Source: Mactromeris polynyma (taxonomy: Eukaryota > Mollusca > Bivalvia > Venerida > Mactridae). From it: a DNA stretch of 64,000 nt. Shown here in pieces: positions 39,985 to 51,485 of this stretch (the stretch's first letter is position 1; every line of letters begins with the position of its first letter). Where the stretch lies: contig JASFXZ010000001.1 in the NCBI GenBank assembly GCA_032209605.1, positions 37,328,619-37,392,618 on the forward strand, given 5' to 3'. Both the position numbers and the translations under genes were made by a program. Under the pieces are notes generated by a model that ran no database searches, was not told where the DNA came from, and was given only the letters and a program-made list of their open reading frames with translations.

Positions 39985-40343
39985 GCAGGTAAAACGTTCG
40001 TATTGAATAAATTGGATGATTTAATAATGTCTCAAAATAAAAAAGTAATAACAAATCTCGCGAAATTTATATACCACTCAAACAGACTTAGAAGGGAATA
40101 AGATTTAAACACTTTCCTCAAATATATACTAATACACATGTCAAAACATATTATGATTATTAGTTTCTATTTCTCTAACTTCTCATTAAAATCATCCTTT
40201 GTCTCAATTAATGATCATGGCGTATTCACTTCATCTGTTAACCTTTACATTATTTTGTATTTATGTAGGCTAGAAACATGCTTTATTGCTTAATGCTGAA
40301 TAAAAGTTGTTGTTGTTGTTGTTGTTGTTGCTGTTGTTGTTGT
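39985..40343 (+). repeat. Dispersed repeat R5, copy A, ending in (GTT)n
   Basis: Shares ordered phrases with copy B (41375-42085): GATGATTTAATAATGTCTC, CGCGAAATTTATATACCA, ACTTAGAA, ATACTAATACACATGTCAA and ATGCTTTATTGCTTAATGC. It ends in a (GTT)n run (40306-40343), as expected if a tail of simple repeats marks the 3' end of a retroelement. The class is unknown. Confidence 0.55.
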
Positions 40344-41374
40344 AATATTCAATAGAAGTTTCACATCGTCCCCTCGCGCTTCAGACAGTCCATTGTGTAC
40401 ATTTTAGATTTTACAGTCATGTATTTATGTTATTATAAATTTGACGGAATAATTATTCTCATATTACTACCTTATACTTTAATGTAGATTATATACACTG
40501 ACTGACTTCACTGGAGTATAAGTCAAATTATAATAAATTTCTACTTATCCCATGTATGATTCTGGAAAATGTTACTATTATGCACAGATATTTGAAGTAA
40601 TCTAGTTCAACATACGTAGTCTCTTATAACTCAATTTGAGTGGTGATATACATTTTACGATGTAATTGTTGTAGTTAGAATTATGTACAATTTATGTTAA
40701 TGAGACTTTAATAAATACGTATAGCCAAGGCCTAAATAATTTTTATAATGGACTGAACTGGGCTTGTCAAATTAAAATAATTTAGATAATCTAGGAGTGT
40801 CAGATATATTGCGAAACCAAGATAATCAATATTTACCATATGATAGCAGAACAGAACAGAGCAGAACAGAACCTTTGTTTTACAGATGTAATAACATGTG
40901 AACATAAAATAATATAATTACATAATGGTATGGGTAATGGCGTTAAAAGTTTGTTTAATGGATGGTGATTAAATTTGTTTTTTTTTACTTGGTGGGGATT
41001 GCGATTCCATGTTAGCATAAAACAAAGAATTCTAGACCAATTCCAACAAACAGGCTTTTCGAACATAAATTATTACCAAAGGTTGATAACGTAATAGTAG
41101 ATATAAATTCTCACTTTGCCTTGAATCATGTCTTGATAATATATCTGTCGATAAAAAATTCAAAACATTGAGTGCCTCTCATTACATAATACAGAAATAG
41201 AACGAGGAAGACAAATTATGTACCGAAAAATAAAGACAAAATAATGTACCGAAAAAGGAAAGATATTGTAAATATTGTAATTAAAATGATAAAAAAATGA
41301 ACACCACTTTTTGTTAAATTATCATTTATACACACCCATGCGAAAATAAAATACACACTCTAAATATTACACAT

Positions 41375-42085
41375 GGCCAACGTTTAAATTAATTGATTAT
41401 TCAATGATGTCTGGAAATTAAAAAAATAAAATATCGCAAAATTTATGTACCATCCAAGCCAACTTAGAAAATTTTAGGGATGTCACCAAATCGGTTATTT
41501 TGCTAACCGGTTAACCGTTTAATCTTCCGAACGGTTAACCGGTTAACCGAACATGATATTTGTTACATGTTTCGTATTTTGCCGTGTATATTTTTATCAT
41601 GGTACCGGTAAACTAGACCTTTATTCTGACGTTACTGTTTTATTTCTGTTAAGTGCTGAACATAAATCATAACAACATAAAGACATACAATGTATCAATA
41701 ATTTCAATTATTTTAAAGAAAACATCATGTTTTATTCCTAACATTATAATATGATATGTGGTAAACTGAAGTATTCCATATCACATTTTATTTAACAGTC
41801 AGTTACAATCTATTCGAATACAACAATGTTAAAACACAAAGTTCAGTACAATAACATCATTTATCTGTCTTTTTAAGTATGCCTTAATTCTCGAACAGCA
41901 AACGACAAGTAATATACATCATTAAAACAATCTCTTTATATGTATACTAACACACATATCAATCCATACTATTGTTATTATTTCCTTTGTTTTTAAACGT
42001 CTCCTTTGTTTTAATTAGTTACAGACTAAAAGCATGTTTTATTGCTTAATGCTGAATAAGTTGGTATTATTGTTGCTGAAATACC
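41375..42085 (+). repeat. Dispersed repeat R5, copy B, interrupted
   Basis: The left part (41375-41473) and right part (about 41935-42085) match copy A in order. Between them lies about 460 bp absent from copy A, and it begins with a hAT-like terminus at 41474. This looks like an insertion into an existing repeat, giving a relative age order. Confidence 0.5.
41474..41560 (+). mobile_element. hAT-like element terminus with GGTTAACC repeats
   Basis: Starts TAGGGATGTCACCAAATCGG and continues with several copies of the palindromic GGTTAACCG (AACCGGTTAACCG). GGGATGTCA followed by subterminal palindromes is typical of ends of hAT elements. The matching right end was not found before R5 sequence resumes near 41935, so the element is degraded or truncated. 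Confidence 0.55.
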
Positions 42086-44112
42086 ATGATTGTGTTATAT
42101 AATTGAAAATGAAAGATTGTAAATATGCATCGAGAGATGAAAGAAAAACAAAATATATCTTGTTCTATAACTGAATGTGGGTATTTCGCTTCTACCCCAA
42201 GAAATATCTTACCAAGTACTGTTATTTGTCCTATATATACTTAACGCCATTAAAAACGCTACTATATCGCACGTTAGCCTTCATTTTGTTCTAAGAATTA
42301 AACGCGTTTTATTGTTACAAATCAGAAAATAATTCTTCAAAAAGAAATTAATCTATGGCACTGATATTTGTATTTAATAATTGGTTTAGTTTAGGAAATA
42401 ATGTTTGTGAATTAAGATATAATTCTTTCTTTATAATGTCAAATAGTTGACGTGGACAATTTGTAGTTGTGTTTTTAATGGTGTGGGGTATACATGTATA
42501 ACCATAATTATATCATTGGGCATTAGTTTTTTTGAAGAAAAAAATTGCCATTACATTTTTATTACACGCTCATCGGTGTTGACAAAATCACCGAGGGAAG
42601 TGGTAATGGTTAACATAAATTATAGCACAGTGACATGTAAAAAGTTGCTCGCATGCAATGGACAAGTAACCCGCAGTGTCCTAAAATGATGAGGTCGCAC
42701 CTTGACATTCTGAGAAGAAGAAGGAACATTAGCTACGGGACTGCGGAAGGTTTACGTTTGTTGAAGGTTTTATGCTCCCGATGAGGTAAAGGGAGACAAT
42801 TTACTTAAATTAGCGATTTAAGAAGTCGGCTATCTTTGTCGGAAACATACAATATCGATTGATACATTTTGTCTGGACGCATGGTTCAAGGTTCACCGAT
42901 GCCCGGTAACTTTAAGATTTAGTAAACATTGTCTTAGACAAAATGTCTTGTTTTTCCACCCACAATTTTACGTCTGTTTTACTTTTATGATCAATTAAAC
43001 CAACAGAATGAGATTGTTATCACGCACTTGAGACAGGACGCGGACTATAAAAAACAGTTTTGACGTAACGAGAAATGAAAACTGTTTTTGCAAATCACCG
43101 CTAAAACTTATTCCCAAGGGTCCTGTGAAATCGTAACAAGACCTAATCATATTACAAACTTGGTATTTATTAGGTTTTATATGCTTTAACAATGCTTTAA
43201 TTACTGTTACAGTTTCTCGCTTTGTCTCGTTTAATGTGGATATCGATAGCACAGGAAATTTATAAATTGTTTAAGCGATCGTTAGGGGAATTCGCCGCCG
43301 AGTTTTACGGCGAATGTGTAAGTTGGAGCATGATTCGGAGCTTTGTAAGCTTGGTTAACTTAATCAGAGACACTCTTGTTTGAAAGGTAGTTCGCTTTTG
43401 GGAATTGTGCCGTTTATAACACCTTAATACAATGTGATGGAAATAAATTTGTTTCCAGAGCTAACAACGGGGATTTAGAAGGCGCGGAGTCTTTTTTACG
43501 TTTTTAGTAATTCTTTTATGTTCATGGAGATATAGAGTGTTATTTGGACAATTCAGTGAGAGAAGCAGACATTTCCACGACAAGATGTTAGAACTAGTAG
43601 AAAATGTAATGTTAACTGATTTATGTTTTTCTTCGAGTGGTTAAATTTGATAAAAGCGAGAACCAGTCGACTCACATATATTTGTGCAAGACGTCAAATT
43701 AAATTTTGATGGTTGCGGTTTAGCCTTTCAATACGTTTCAATAAAGTGTATTATATATACATGTGTATATATATAAACTGAATATAGTGCATGTTCTGTA
43801 TCACTACACAGATGTAAACAAGAAAGAAGTCATCAATAAGGATGTTATAACGAAATGTGTTACAAGTATATAATTCCATTTGTTATCAATCTAAAGGTAA
43901 CGACCTGTCGACGAAGCAATACGCAGTTAAAGCCATTTGTGTGTGTTAATGAGATTACTGATAGCGTTTTCTTTAAGTATTTCCTACAAGTTTGAAAATT
44001 TATTAACCAACGGAAAATAACCAGTAACTTCTTTTCATACTGCCTGCTATATTGCTTCGTTATCGTATTTAAGAGTTTAGACATTTATACAATTTAGTAT
44101 ATGTTTACTTAC
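42086..44112. other. Intergenic; candidate noncoding block at 42560-43520
   Basis: No supported gene. From about 42560 to 43520 the sequence is less AT-rich and holds a small hairpin at 43290-43315 (ATTCGCCG / CGGCGAAT). No exon was found in it on either strand. Confidence 0.4.
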
Positions 44113-45558
44113 GGTATTTCAAGCAAAGGTCTGAAACAACGCAGTATTTCAAGCAAAGGTCTGACACAACACGGTATTTCAAGCAAAGGTCTGACACAAC
44201 ACAGTATTTCAAGCAAAGGTCTGACACAACACAGTATTCAAGCAAAGGTCTGACAAAACGCAGTATTCAAGCAAAGGTCTGACACAACGCAGTATTTCAA
44301 GCAAAGGTATGACACAACGCAGCATTCAAACAAAGGTCTGACACAACGCAGCATTCAAGCAAAGGTCTGACACAACGCATTATTCAAGCAAAGGTCTGAC
44401 ACAACGCAGTATACAAACAAAGAACTGACACAACGCAGTATTCAAACAAAGGTCTAACACAACGCAGTATTTCAAGCAAAGGTCTGACACAACACGGTAT
44501 TTCAAACAAAGGTCTGACACAACACAGTATACAAACAAAGGTCTGACACACCGCAGTATTCAAGCAAAGGAGGTCTGACACAACGCAGTATTCAAACAAA
44601 GGTCTGACACAACACAGTATTAAAGAAATGGTCTGACACAACGCAGTATACAAACAAAGATTTGACACTACGCATTATTCAAGCAAAGGTCTGACACAAC
44701 GCAGTATACAAACAAAGGTCTGACACAACGCATTATTCAAGCAAAGGTCTGACACAAGGCATTATTCAAGCAAAGGTCTGACACAACGCAGTATACAAAC
44801 AAAGGTCTGACACAACGCTGTATACAAACAAAGAACTGACACAACGCAGTATTCAAGCAAAGGTCTCAGACAACGCGGTATTCAAGCAAAGGTCTGACAA
44901 AACGCGGTATACAAACAAAGGTCTGACACAACGCAGAATTCAAACAAAGGTCTGACACAACGCAGTATTCAAACGAAGGTCTGACACAACACATTATTCA
45001 AGCAAATATCTGACACAACGCAGTATTCAAGCGAAGGTCTGACACAGCGAAGTATTCAAGCAAAGGTCTGACACAACGCAGTATTCAAGCAAAGGTCTGA
45101 CACAACGCAGTATACAAACAAAGGTCTGACAAACCCAGTATTCAAGCAATGGTGTGACACAACGCAGTAGTCAAGCAAAGGTCTGACATAACGCATTATT
45201 CAAGCAAAGGTCTGACACAACGCAGTATACAAACAAAGGTCTGACACAACGCAGTATTCAAACAAAGGTCTGACACAACGCAGTATTTCAAGCAAAGGTC
45301 TGACACAACACAGTATTTCAAGCAAAGGTCTGACACAACACAGTATTCAAGCAAAGGTCTGACACAACGCAGTATTCAAGCAAAGGTCTGACACAACGCA
45401 GTATTTCAAGCAAAGGTCTGACACAACGCAGTATACAAACAAAGGTCTGACACAACGCAGTATACAAACAAAGGTCTGACACAACGCAGTATACAAACAA
45501 AGGTCTGACACAACGCAGTATACAAACAAAGGTCTGACACAACGTAGTATTCAAGCAG
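44113..45558. repeat. Minisatellite of 29-30 bp units, about 49 copies
   Basis: Every monomer contains a version of CAAAGGTCTGACACAACGCA preceded by GTATTCAAG (type A) or GTATACAAA (type B). An extra T makes some units 30 bp. The types alternate irregularly, and the 3' end has a run of near-identical type B units, suggesting recent local homogenisation. Because 29 is not a multiple of three, the array opens long repetitive reading frames on the minus strand; these are by-products, not genes. Confidence 0.97.
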
Positions 45559-45904
45559 AGTCAGAAAGCAGTAATACCGCCGTTACCGCTATTACTGCTA
45601 ACTTAACTCCGATATTGGTAGGACGTAAAGCCCAAAGCCTAAACACATCATTACTTCTATGACCGAGAAAAGGTGTTCCGATGGTCTAAAGTAAACGTTC
45701 TATTGACATGTCAACAGATATGGACAAATCAATAGAGAAAAATAAAATTGATGGTTGTCAAACAGTAAATTCTGGTAATGAATAATAGAGCCGTCCGTCA
45801 AAGCATTTTTATGAGCTTGTAACTAAACGATCATTGTCAAGTTTCCCCGCATAAATGGGTTTTACTTGAAACGTTATGTAAACATACGGAAAACATACAC
45901 ATTG

Positions 45905-46030
45905 TACAACGTATTGATATCGAGCGGGAAATGTTTCTCACAAACTGAACAGCCACCCCAAAAGCACAATGAGACATGGAAATACAAGTAAGCTTATCCA
46001 CAGACAAAACGGACGAAAGACACGAACATG
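45905..46030 (-). repeat. Dispersed repeat R1, copy 6 (inverted)
   Basis: The minus strand reads GTGTCTTTCGTCC, then GCTTTTGGGGTGGCTGTTCA, GTTTGTGAGAAACATTTCC, keeping the order of the family. Confidence 0.55.
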
Positions 46031-47215
46031 AACTATGGAGTACCGCCCAGGAACGGTCAGTTGCAACAACATCACTGGAATTTAATCTTAAAACTATGAG
46101 ATCAAAATAAATTACTTATGTAATAGTATTGCCACAGCGTAGAAATGAACGCAGATGAAAAAAAATGCACAATTAATAAATTCCGTGCATGAGAACCTTT
46201 ATAAAAAGTTAAGTTCTCAAAAACAATGTATAGTTGATATTGATGCTTACAAGTTGTAATGATCTACTCAAGTCAATTTTATTCAGTATTTCTATTTCAA
46301 ATACACATGTAAATACATGTCTTTACCTTGAAGACCTGACGGAATCAACTAACATTGTCAGAACGAACCACCGTTTTCAAAAAGGTGAATCAAACTTAAT
46401 GCCTGAAGAACATCGTTTGAAGACTGTGGAATTTTATAAGTAGAAGTCCAGCTGCCAAAAGGCACGTTTTGCTGAAACGAACTTTTGTGTAGATACTAGA
46501 TATTTTGCGCTTTTTAGAACATGGAACCTATCGTTGCAGAATCCGTTTGATGACACCTGATTATCATTGAGCATTTTGAGATATTCAAGATGGCGCCGAG
46601 ACATTCAGTAGGACACGGTACAATAATAACAAAAGTGTAGTAATAGATAAATTTATTGTTTTTTTTTACACCGAGCTGACCCGAACTATGTTAACATTTG
46701 TCTGCGTCATTGTTTAGAAAATGGATCTGACCTATAATACATATAGTTTACGTTACCTATGTTTAAATTATCAAAGGGTTATAGTTAACATTAAATCATC
46801 TACAATTGATATTTTATACACATCATTATACTCACGAAATGTGATCCACAATTAGGTATATCATTAAAAAGATAACGTTACCATTTTTCAATCATATAAC
46901 AAGTAAAGGTACGAAATACGTTATATAGCATGTTCAAACCAGATTATGCCTCACGTTTATGGCTTCGCAAAGAGTCCTGTCCTGCTTTCTCAAACTGGAA
47001 TAAACTCAACTGATTACGATAGTTTCTTTAGAAGTTTCAGTGTACTCCAGTGCGCATCAATATTTATTCACCTTTGAATTTGAACTGTACCAAATGTACC
47101 AACCTCATTTTCTGCTAACATTTAATGCACTCCGTTGTTTGGTTGTTTTGTACTCTTAGTTTGAAGACAAACATGTTAATTAACACCAACCAGTTGGTCG
47201 TTAACAAAGCGATTT
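46031..47215. other. Intergenic, no gene seen
   Basis: AT-rich. An open frame at 46234-46443 has no domain and no splice context. Nothing else was recognised. Confidence 0.5.
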
Positions 47216-47381
47216 TTTTTCCATTCTGGGGTTCAGGTAACAAGAGAAAACGTCTGATAGTCACGTTTGAGTATTTTTCCATTCTGGGGTTTAGGTAAAA
47301 AGAGAAAACGTCTGATAGTCACGTTTGAGTATTTTTCCAGTCGTGGGTTTAGGTAATAAGAGAAAGTGTCTGATAGTCACG
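47216..47381. repeat. Three tandem copies of a 58-bp unit
   Basis: Units begin with the TTTTTCCA run at about 47216, 47274 and 47332. Each holds CCATTCTGGGGTTTAGGTAA, GAGAAAACGTCTGATAGTCA and CGTTTGAGTA. The third copy is the most diverged and loses its end. Confidence 0.93.
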
Positions 47382-47779
47382 TATATTTCGTATGACATGC
47401 GCGTCAGGTAACATAAGCTGTTCTTAAACGCTCCATACATAATAAAGGAAGGATCAAGTTGCTACAGGCAAAGCCACATTCACAAAACAAAGCCCCCCCC
47501 CCCCACAGATCCCAAGGAAACATCAGCATACAAAAGATAAGGAGTTAATGAGGTGTAAAGGTAAATATCTAAGGGAATGGGGAAGAAAGGAATTGTCTGA
47601 CTGATTATCAACAACAACCATGGAGACAACCTCCTTGTATACAATAATGATAGTTAATATAGCTGTGGTTTGCAAATAATGGACAGTTCTAGTTTGAGTT
47701 GCTTCCATAATCCAGAGTTAAGAGGCGTTTTTGTCACTTACTGTTCGTTCCTAAATTGATTCATATTGTCACCCCCAGC

Positions 47780-47925
47780 ATTAATGTGAGTGTCTTATGT
47801 CCCATTTTCCTTTGAAAGTGTTCACATGTTTGTATATGTGTTCATGGACCCCTCATAATCTGGTATGGCTTTACACTTAGTGTGGAATTCCAGCTCAACC
47901 TCTTCATTGTTTTGTGCAAATTATG
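47780..47925 (+). repeat. Dispersed repeat R1, copy 7
   Basis: Contains GTGTCTTATGTCCCATTTTC, CCTTTGAAAGTGTTCACATG, TGGTATGGCTTTACACTTAG, TGTGGAATTCCAGCTCAACC and TCTTCATTGTTTTG. It is the fullest copy and defines the family's order. Confidence 0.6.
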
Positions 47926-47974
47926 TCTGTCTGCGAATTGTATGAGTTTGTTGTTAAATACACCGTGGGAGAAA

Positions 47975-48066
47975 CTTCCTGAACGGGAAATCAGGGGATT
48001 CTCCTTTCCTGCTTCGCAATCTAAAAGTGTGTTACTATATTTAAATTTTAAATCCCGTTCAGGAAG
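47975..48066. mobile_element. 92-bp inverted-repeat element
   Basis: The 14-bp arm CTTCCTGAACGGGA (47975-47988) has an exact inverted partner TCCCGTTCAGGAAG (48053-48066). The size and perfect arms fit a very small MITE. No target duplication is evident. Confidence 0.6.
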
Positions 48067-48643
48067 CTGTAAAAACTGCCCGGAGGAAATCTTTCTTGGT
48101 TATCTACATAATCAAAGGCATATCTAAAGTTTTACCGTTCAGGTTTTTTTCTATAAATTGTCTATGATAAATATATAAATTATCGTAATTTGCTTTTATT
48201 TAATCCAGCAGTAAAGTTCAAAATTTCTGATGTGGAAACCAGACTTCACAATTAGGAACCAAAACAAACTCAGTACGTATACAGCATTAATTCACTCTCC
48301 GTTAATACGTAACAAATTAGAGAAACAACCTAATAGAAGATGGTCACCACATCTGTAATAATACACACACGTGGAAATCCCACAAAACCAGGTCTTCAAC
48401 ATCAAGAACAATATACACTTCAAATAAGTCATTTTAGTAATGGTGACCATGACCTTACAATTCAAAAAGCAATCCCAAGCAAGCCCTTTACATGCTCTTA
48501 CTGTACGCCAAGTAAAGCGTGAACATGTTCATTTTTGTTATGAATCATATCAATTTATACATGATAGCATTTCATAAGTTAGCTTTAGACTATCACAACG
48601 CCAAGACAAGACTTCAACTTTTAACGATATAGGACTTTTAAAT

Positions 48644-48979
48644 GAAACCGTCGGTATGGTAGCAGGGGGATGTCATATCACGCTGTTTCACGAAGCCGTC
48701 GGTATGGTAGCAGGGGGATGTCATATCACGCTGTTTCACGAAGCCGTCGGTATGGTAGCAGGGGGATGTCATATCACGCTGTTTCACGAAGCCGTCGGTA
48801 TGGTAGCAGGGGGATGTCATATCACGCTGTTTCACGAAGCCGACGGTATGGTAGTAGGGGGATGTCATATCACGCTGTTTCACGAAGCCGACGGTATGGT
48901 AGCAGGGGGGTGTCATATCACGCTGTTTCACGAAGCCGTCGGTATGGTAGCAGGGGGATGTCATATCACGCTGTTTCAC
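48644..48979 (+). repeat. Seven exact-length 48-bp tandem units
   Basis: 336 bp = 7.0 units. Each unit includes GTCGGTATGGTAGCAGGGGG, then ATGTCATATCACGCTGTTTC, then ACGAAGCC. Copies differ at few sites (GTC/GAC, GCA/GTA, one extra G in the G-run). Since 48 is divisible by three, several frames stay open on both strands. The unit is derived from the adjacent Tc1-like transposase relic (see next entry) and is not a gene. Confidence 0.97.
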
Positions 48980-49330
48980 GAAGTATGCATTGTTCTCGCT
49001 CCACTATCATGCGGTTAGTTAGGCGACACCAAGAAACTGGCTCAGTTGCTGGTCTTCCACGTCAAGGACGCAAAGGGTGTTATTTTCAATGATGATTCCA
49101 GGTAGTGTATATATTTGCTGGATGGTGAGCTTTACGAAGAGTGCTGTTGCGTCAGGCAGCATGCACGATGGGGAGGGGGAGGGGGGGAGCACACTTGTTA
49201 CTGGGTTTTGTTAACTTTCAGTTTCACTCTCCTTCGTTTAGGCATTTAATTCGACTCAAATGCAATACAATCCAGTTGTTCTTCCATGATACATTTGTCC
49301 CTGAACATTATTTTATTTCAGTTTTGACAT
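48644..49330 (+). pseudogene. Tc1-like transposase relic with expanded HTH segment
   Basis: After the last tandem unit, the frame reads MSYHAVSRSMHCSRSTIMRL then VRRHQETGSVAGLPRQGRK. That matches the second DNA-binding helix-turn-helix of Tc1-family transposases (pattern ..STV.RL..RY..TGSVA.RPR.GR). The tandem unit encodes VGMVAGG and MSYHAVSRS in two adjacent frames, the segment just before this helix; a one-base change in the G-run separates them. Further on, frames holding LDGELYEE, CVRQ and RWGGGG (about 49115-49190) and NPVVLP (about 49270) recall middle parts of the DDE domain, so most of the catalytic region is deleted or frameshifted. Inactive. Confidence 0.7.
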
Positions 49331-49516
49331 ACAAAAAGTAGAGCAGCCTAGATATATAATATAGGCATAAAACAACATGATGATATACCTTTACTCTCAA
49401 CAATGCTCCTAGAAAAACCCACTAAATGCCAGTTCACATTAACACGAGCTTTTGGTGTAAGTAAACAAAACGTGTTAAAAATGGTGATAATAGTGCAAAA
49501 ATAAATGACCACCCCT

Positions 49517-49779
49517 GGGGCCGTATTCACTAACATGTTAAGACTGGAACTCAGACTTAAACTTTAAATTTGCAAAATTTATATTAGCCATTCTTTCGTT
49601 TTCATTACAATCTAAATGAACCCATTTTTTTCTGAATAATTTGTATCACCCACTTTACACTCTCGCCAGCTCTTATTGAAATCTACACTGTACTAGCAAC
49701 CTGGGACCAAAAAGAAAATTTAAGATTTTAAAGTCTAAGTCTCAATTTCAGGCTTAGGAATGTTCGTGAATACGGGCCC
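49517..49779. mobile_element. 263-bp MITE with about 50-bp imperfect TIRs
   Basis: The left end GGGGCCGTATTCACTAACAT and the inverted right end GGGCCCGTATTCACGAACAT remain alignable for about 50 bp, including AGACTTA and ACTTTAAA. No coding sequence is inside. GGGCCGTATTCA-type termini recur in MITEs of aquatic animals, but I cannot assign a superfamily. Confidence 0.8.
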
Positions 49780-50730
49780 AAGCTTTGAAATAGCAATTTA
49801 TACCCGTCAAGTGAACTATCTCCCTTAGGTTCCACTCTTCACGCTCTTTCCCCTCTCAAATGTCATGCCACCAATTCCAAGGCATGAACACATGCTCGTT
49901 TTATGTTGAGTACCTTAAAATTATAATTTTGCTTCCTGTAGTATTGTTTCTAATTCAGGAAGTTTGTGATTGTTGAAATATTTCTTGAACTTCACAGTCT
50001 GATTAAATAAACTAAGCAAATTGAACTAGAGCTATCACTGAAGCGGATTAATTCCCCCACCACACCACTGTATTGAAGAGGTGTTTATATTTTGTAGTAA
50101 ATTAGATGGAGTTCAGCTCTTAAGCTTTATAAACATCTAACACTTTTTAACACACAATACTCTGCTTCCCTTATTTGGTAATTATCTTTTAGTTCAGCAC
50201 TGTCCTGTCTGTTTAATTACACAATATTGTGTTTGCGTGTGTTGAATGAGTTTGGCAAGTTTTCACAGATACAATTTGGGTTTCATTATACAAGTCATAA
50301 GTCGTATGGCTCAGCACCTTTTTTCCGTCGAAAATTACAGTTAACAAGCAGTAAGTTGCTAAACAGTATAGAAACATACAAAACAAGGCAATATTGAAAA
50401 ACTTGGTAAAAACCATTTAACAACAAAAGGTGACAGAGATTTTGACCTTTGACCAGTTAATTACAAAGCCAATAGAAAATGGTAGATTTCTTCCTTTAAG
50501 GCCGGGACAAAATAATGGTCAAGATCTCAAAATGGTCTGTCCAATCCATATCTACAAACTATTGCAGAAACAAGGTATAAATATATCCATTAACTTTGAA
50601 GTCATTGCAATGTGATTGTATGTCTTCATCTGTCTGAACAAAAGGTGCATTTTACACCATTTATTGAGTAATGAAAGGTATTTTTCACTGAAGGTCAAAT
50701 GCCAGAGACATGCTATCGTTGAAGTAATAC

Positions 50731-50928
50731 ACACCGGGGAGTATCACGTGGTCTCCATAGTACATTTGCCATACAAGAGCTCGTGAGTAACGTGTGTTAC
50801 AATGCGGGTACACTGCGCCAATTCTAAAGATCCTACCTTATCGGTAACCACCCAAACAAATGTTGGTGTAGAACCGACGGAATTTCCGCTATCTTGTACT
50901 TTGGAGACCACATGATACCACCCGGTGT
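50731..50928. mobile_element. 198-bp MITE with CACCGGG termini
   Basis: The left end has ACACCGGGGAGTATCACGTG followed by GTCTCCATAGTACA. The inverted right end has ACACCGGGTGGTATCATGTG followed by GTCTCCAAAGTACA. This is about 34 bp of TIR with five mismatches. TA lies next to the right end. Non-coding interior. Confidence 0.82.
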
Positions 50929-51349
50929 AATATATCTAAATTATTAGATAACATGTATCAACAAATTGGTATAAAATAGTAGGTGAAGACACTCAAATGC
51001 ATATGCCATGTCACTGGATTTCAATTTTCTTCAAGGTGGCATAACTGCCCATCATCAATGTTCTGGTCATCACAGAAGCATTCTGTTAGGCAAGTAGTAT
51101 CACAGGGCTGCAGTTTTCACAAGTAAATCGTACAGTACATATGATATTCATTCCTTCCAGAAGACGTGACAAACGGAGTCGAAAAAAACCTCAAAGATTT
51201 GGAGAATGAATTATTGTCTTGTCCATTTTTGTAAAAAAGTGCACAACGGTGAATTTACGATAGTTGCACACTGTGACATTACTATAAAGGGAAAGATAAA
51301 AGGAAAATTAGGAAACTGGCAGCGTTAAGGTTAGGATTATTTTGTTTGC

Positions 51350-51485
51350 TTTATGGGATGGGCGCTTATATTAGAGGCCATTAAATTTTCAATTTTTTTT
51401 ATTGAAAATGGCAGTTTTTTTCTAAAAATAGGGAATTGGTGTTTATTAGCGCATGGGTGTTAATTATAAGTATTACGGTACACCC
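51350..51485. repeat. Possible degenerate repeat with GGGCGCTTAT motifs
   Basis: Contains GGGCGCTTATATTAGAGG, then GGTGTTTATTAGCGCATGGG, TGTTAATTATAAG and TTACGGTA. These phrases resemble a short dispersed element I have seen in invertebrate genomes (G.GCTTATTAGAG units ending ACGGTA). Only one end is clear. Confidence 0.35.

Noticed and set aside
44384..45554. Minus-strand open frames with repeated CVRPLF / CQTFV peptides
   Set aside because: They follow exactly from the 29-bp tandem array read in rotating frames; no start context, splice sites or domain.
44113..45558. CRISPR-like array
   Set aside because: Units are contiguous with no unique spacers of constant length, and the genome is eukaryotic.
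46234..46443. 69-residue + frame ending EEHRLKTVEFYK
   Set aside because: No family recognised and no splice or promoter support.
48638..49018. Repetitive frames on both strands (FHEAVGMVAGG; GFVKQRDMT) as a possible repeat protein
   Set aside because: A 48-bp repeat keeps all frames open; the sense content is a Tc1 transposase segment, so these are not genes.
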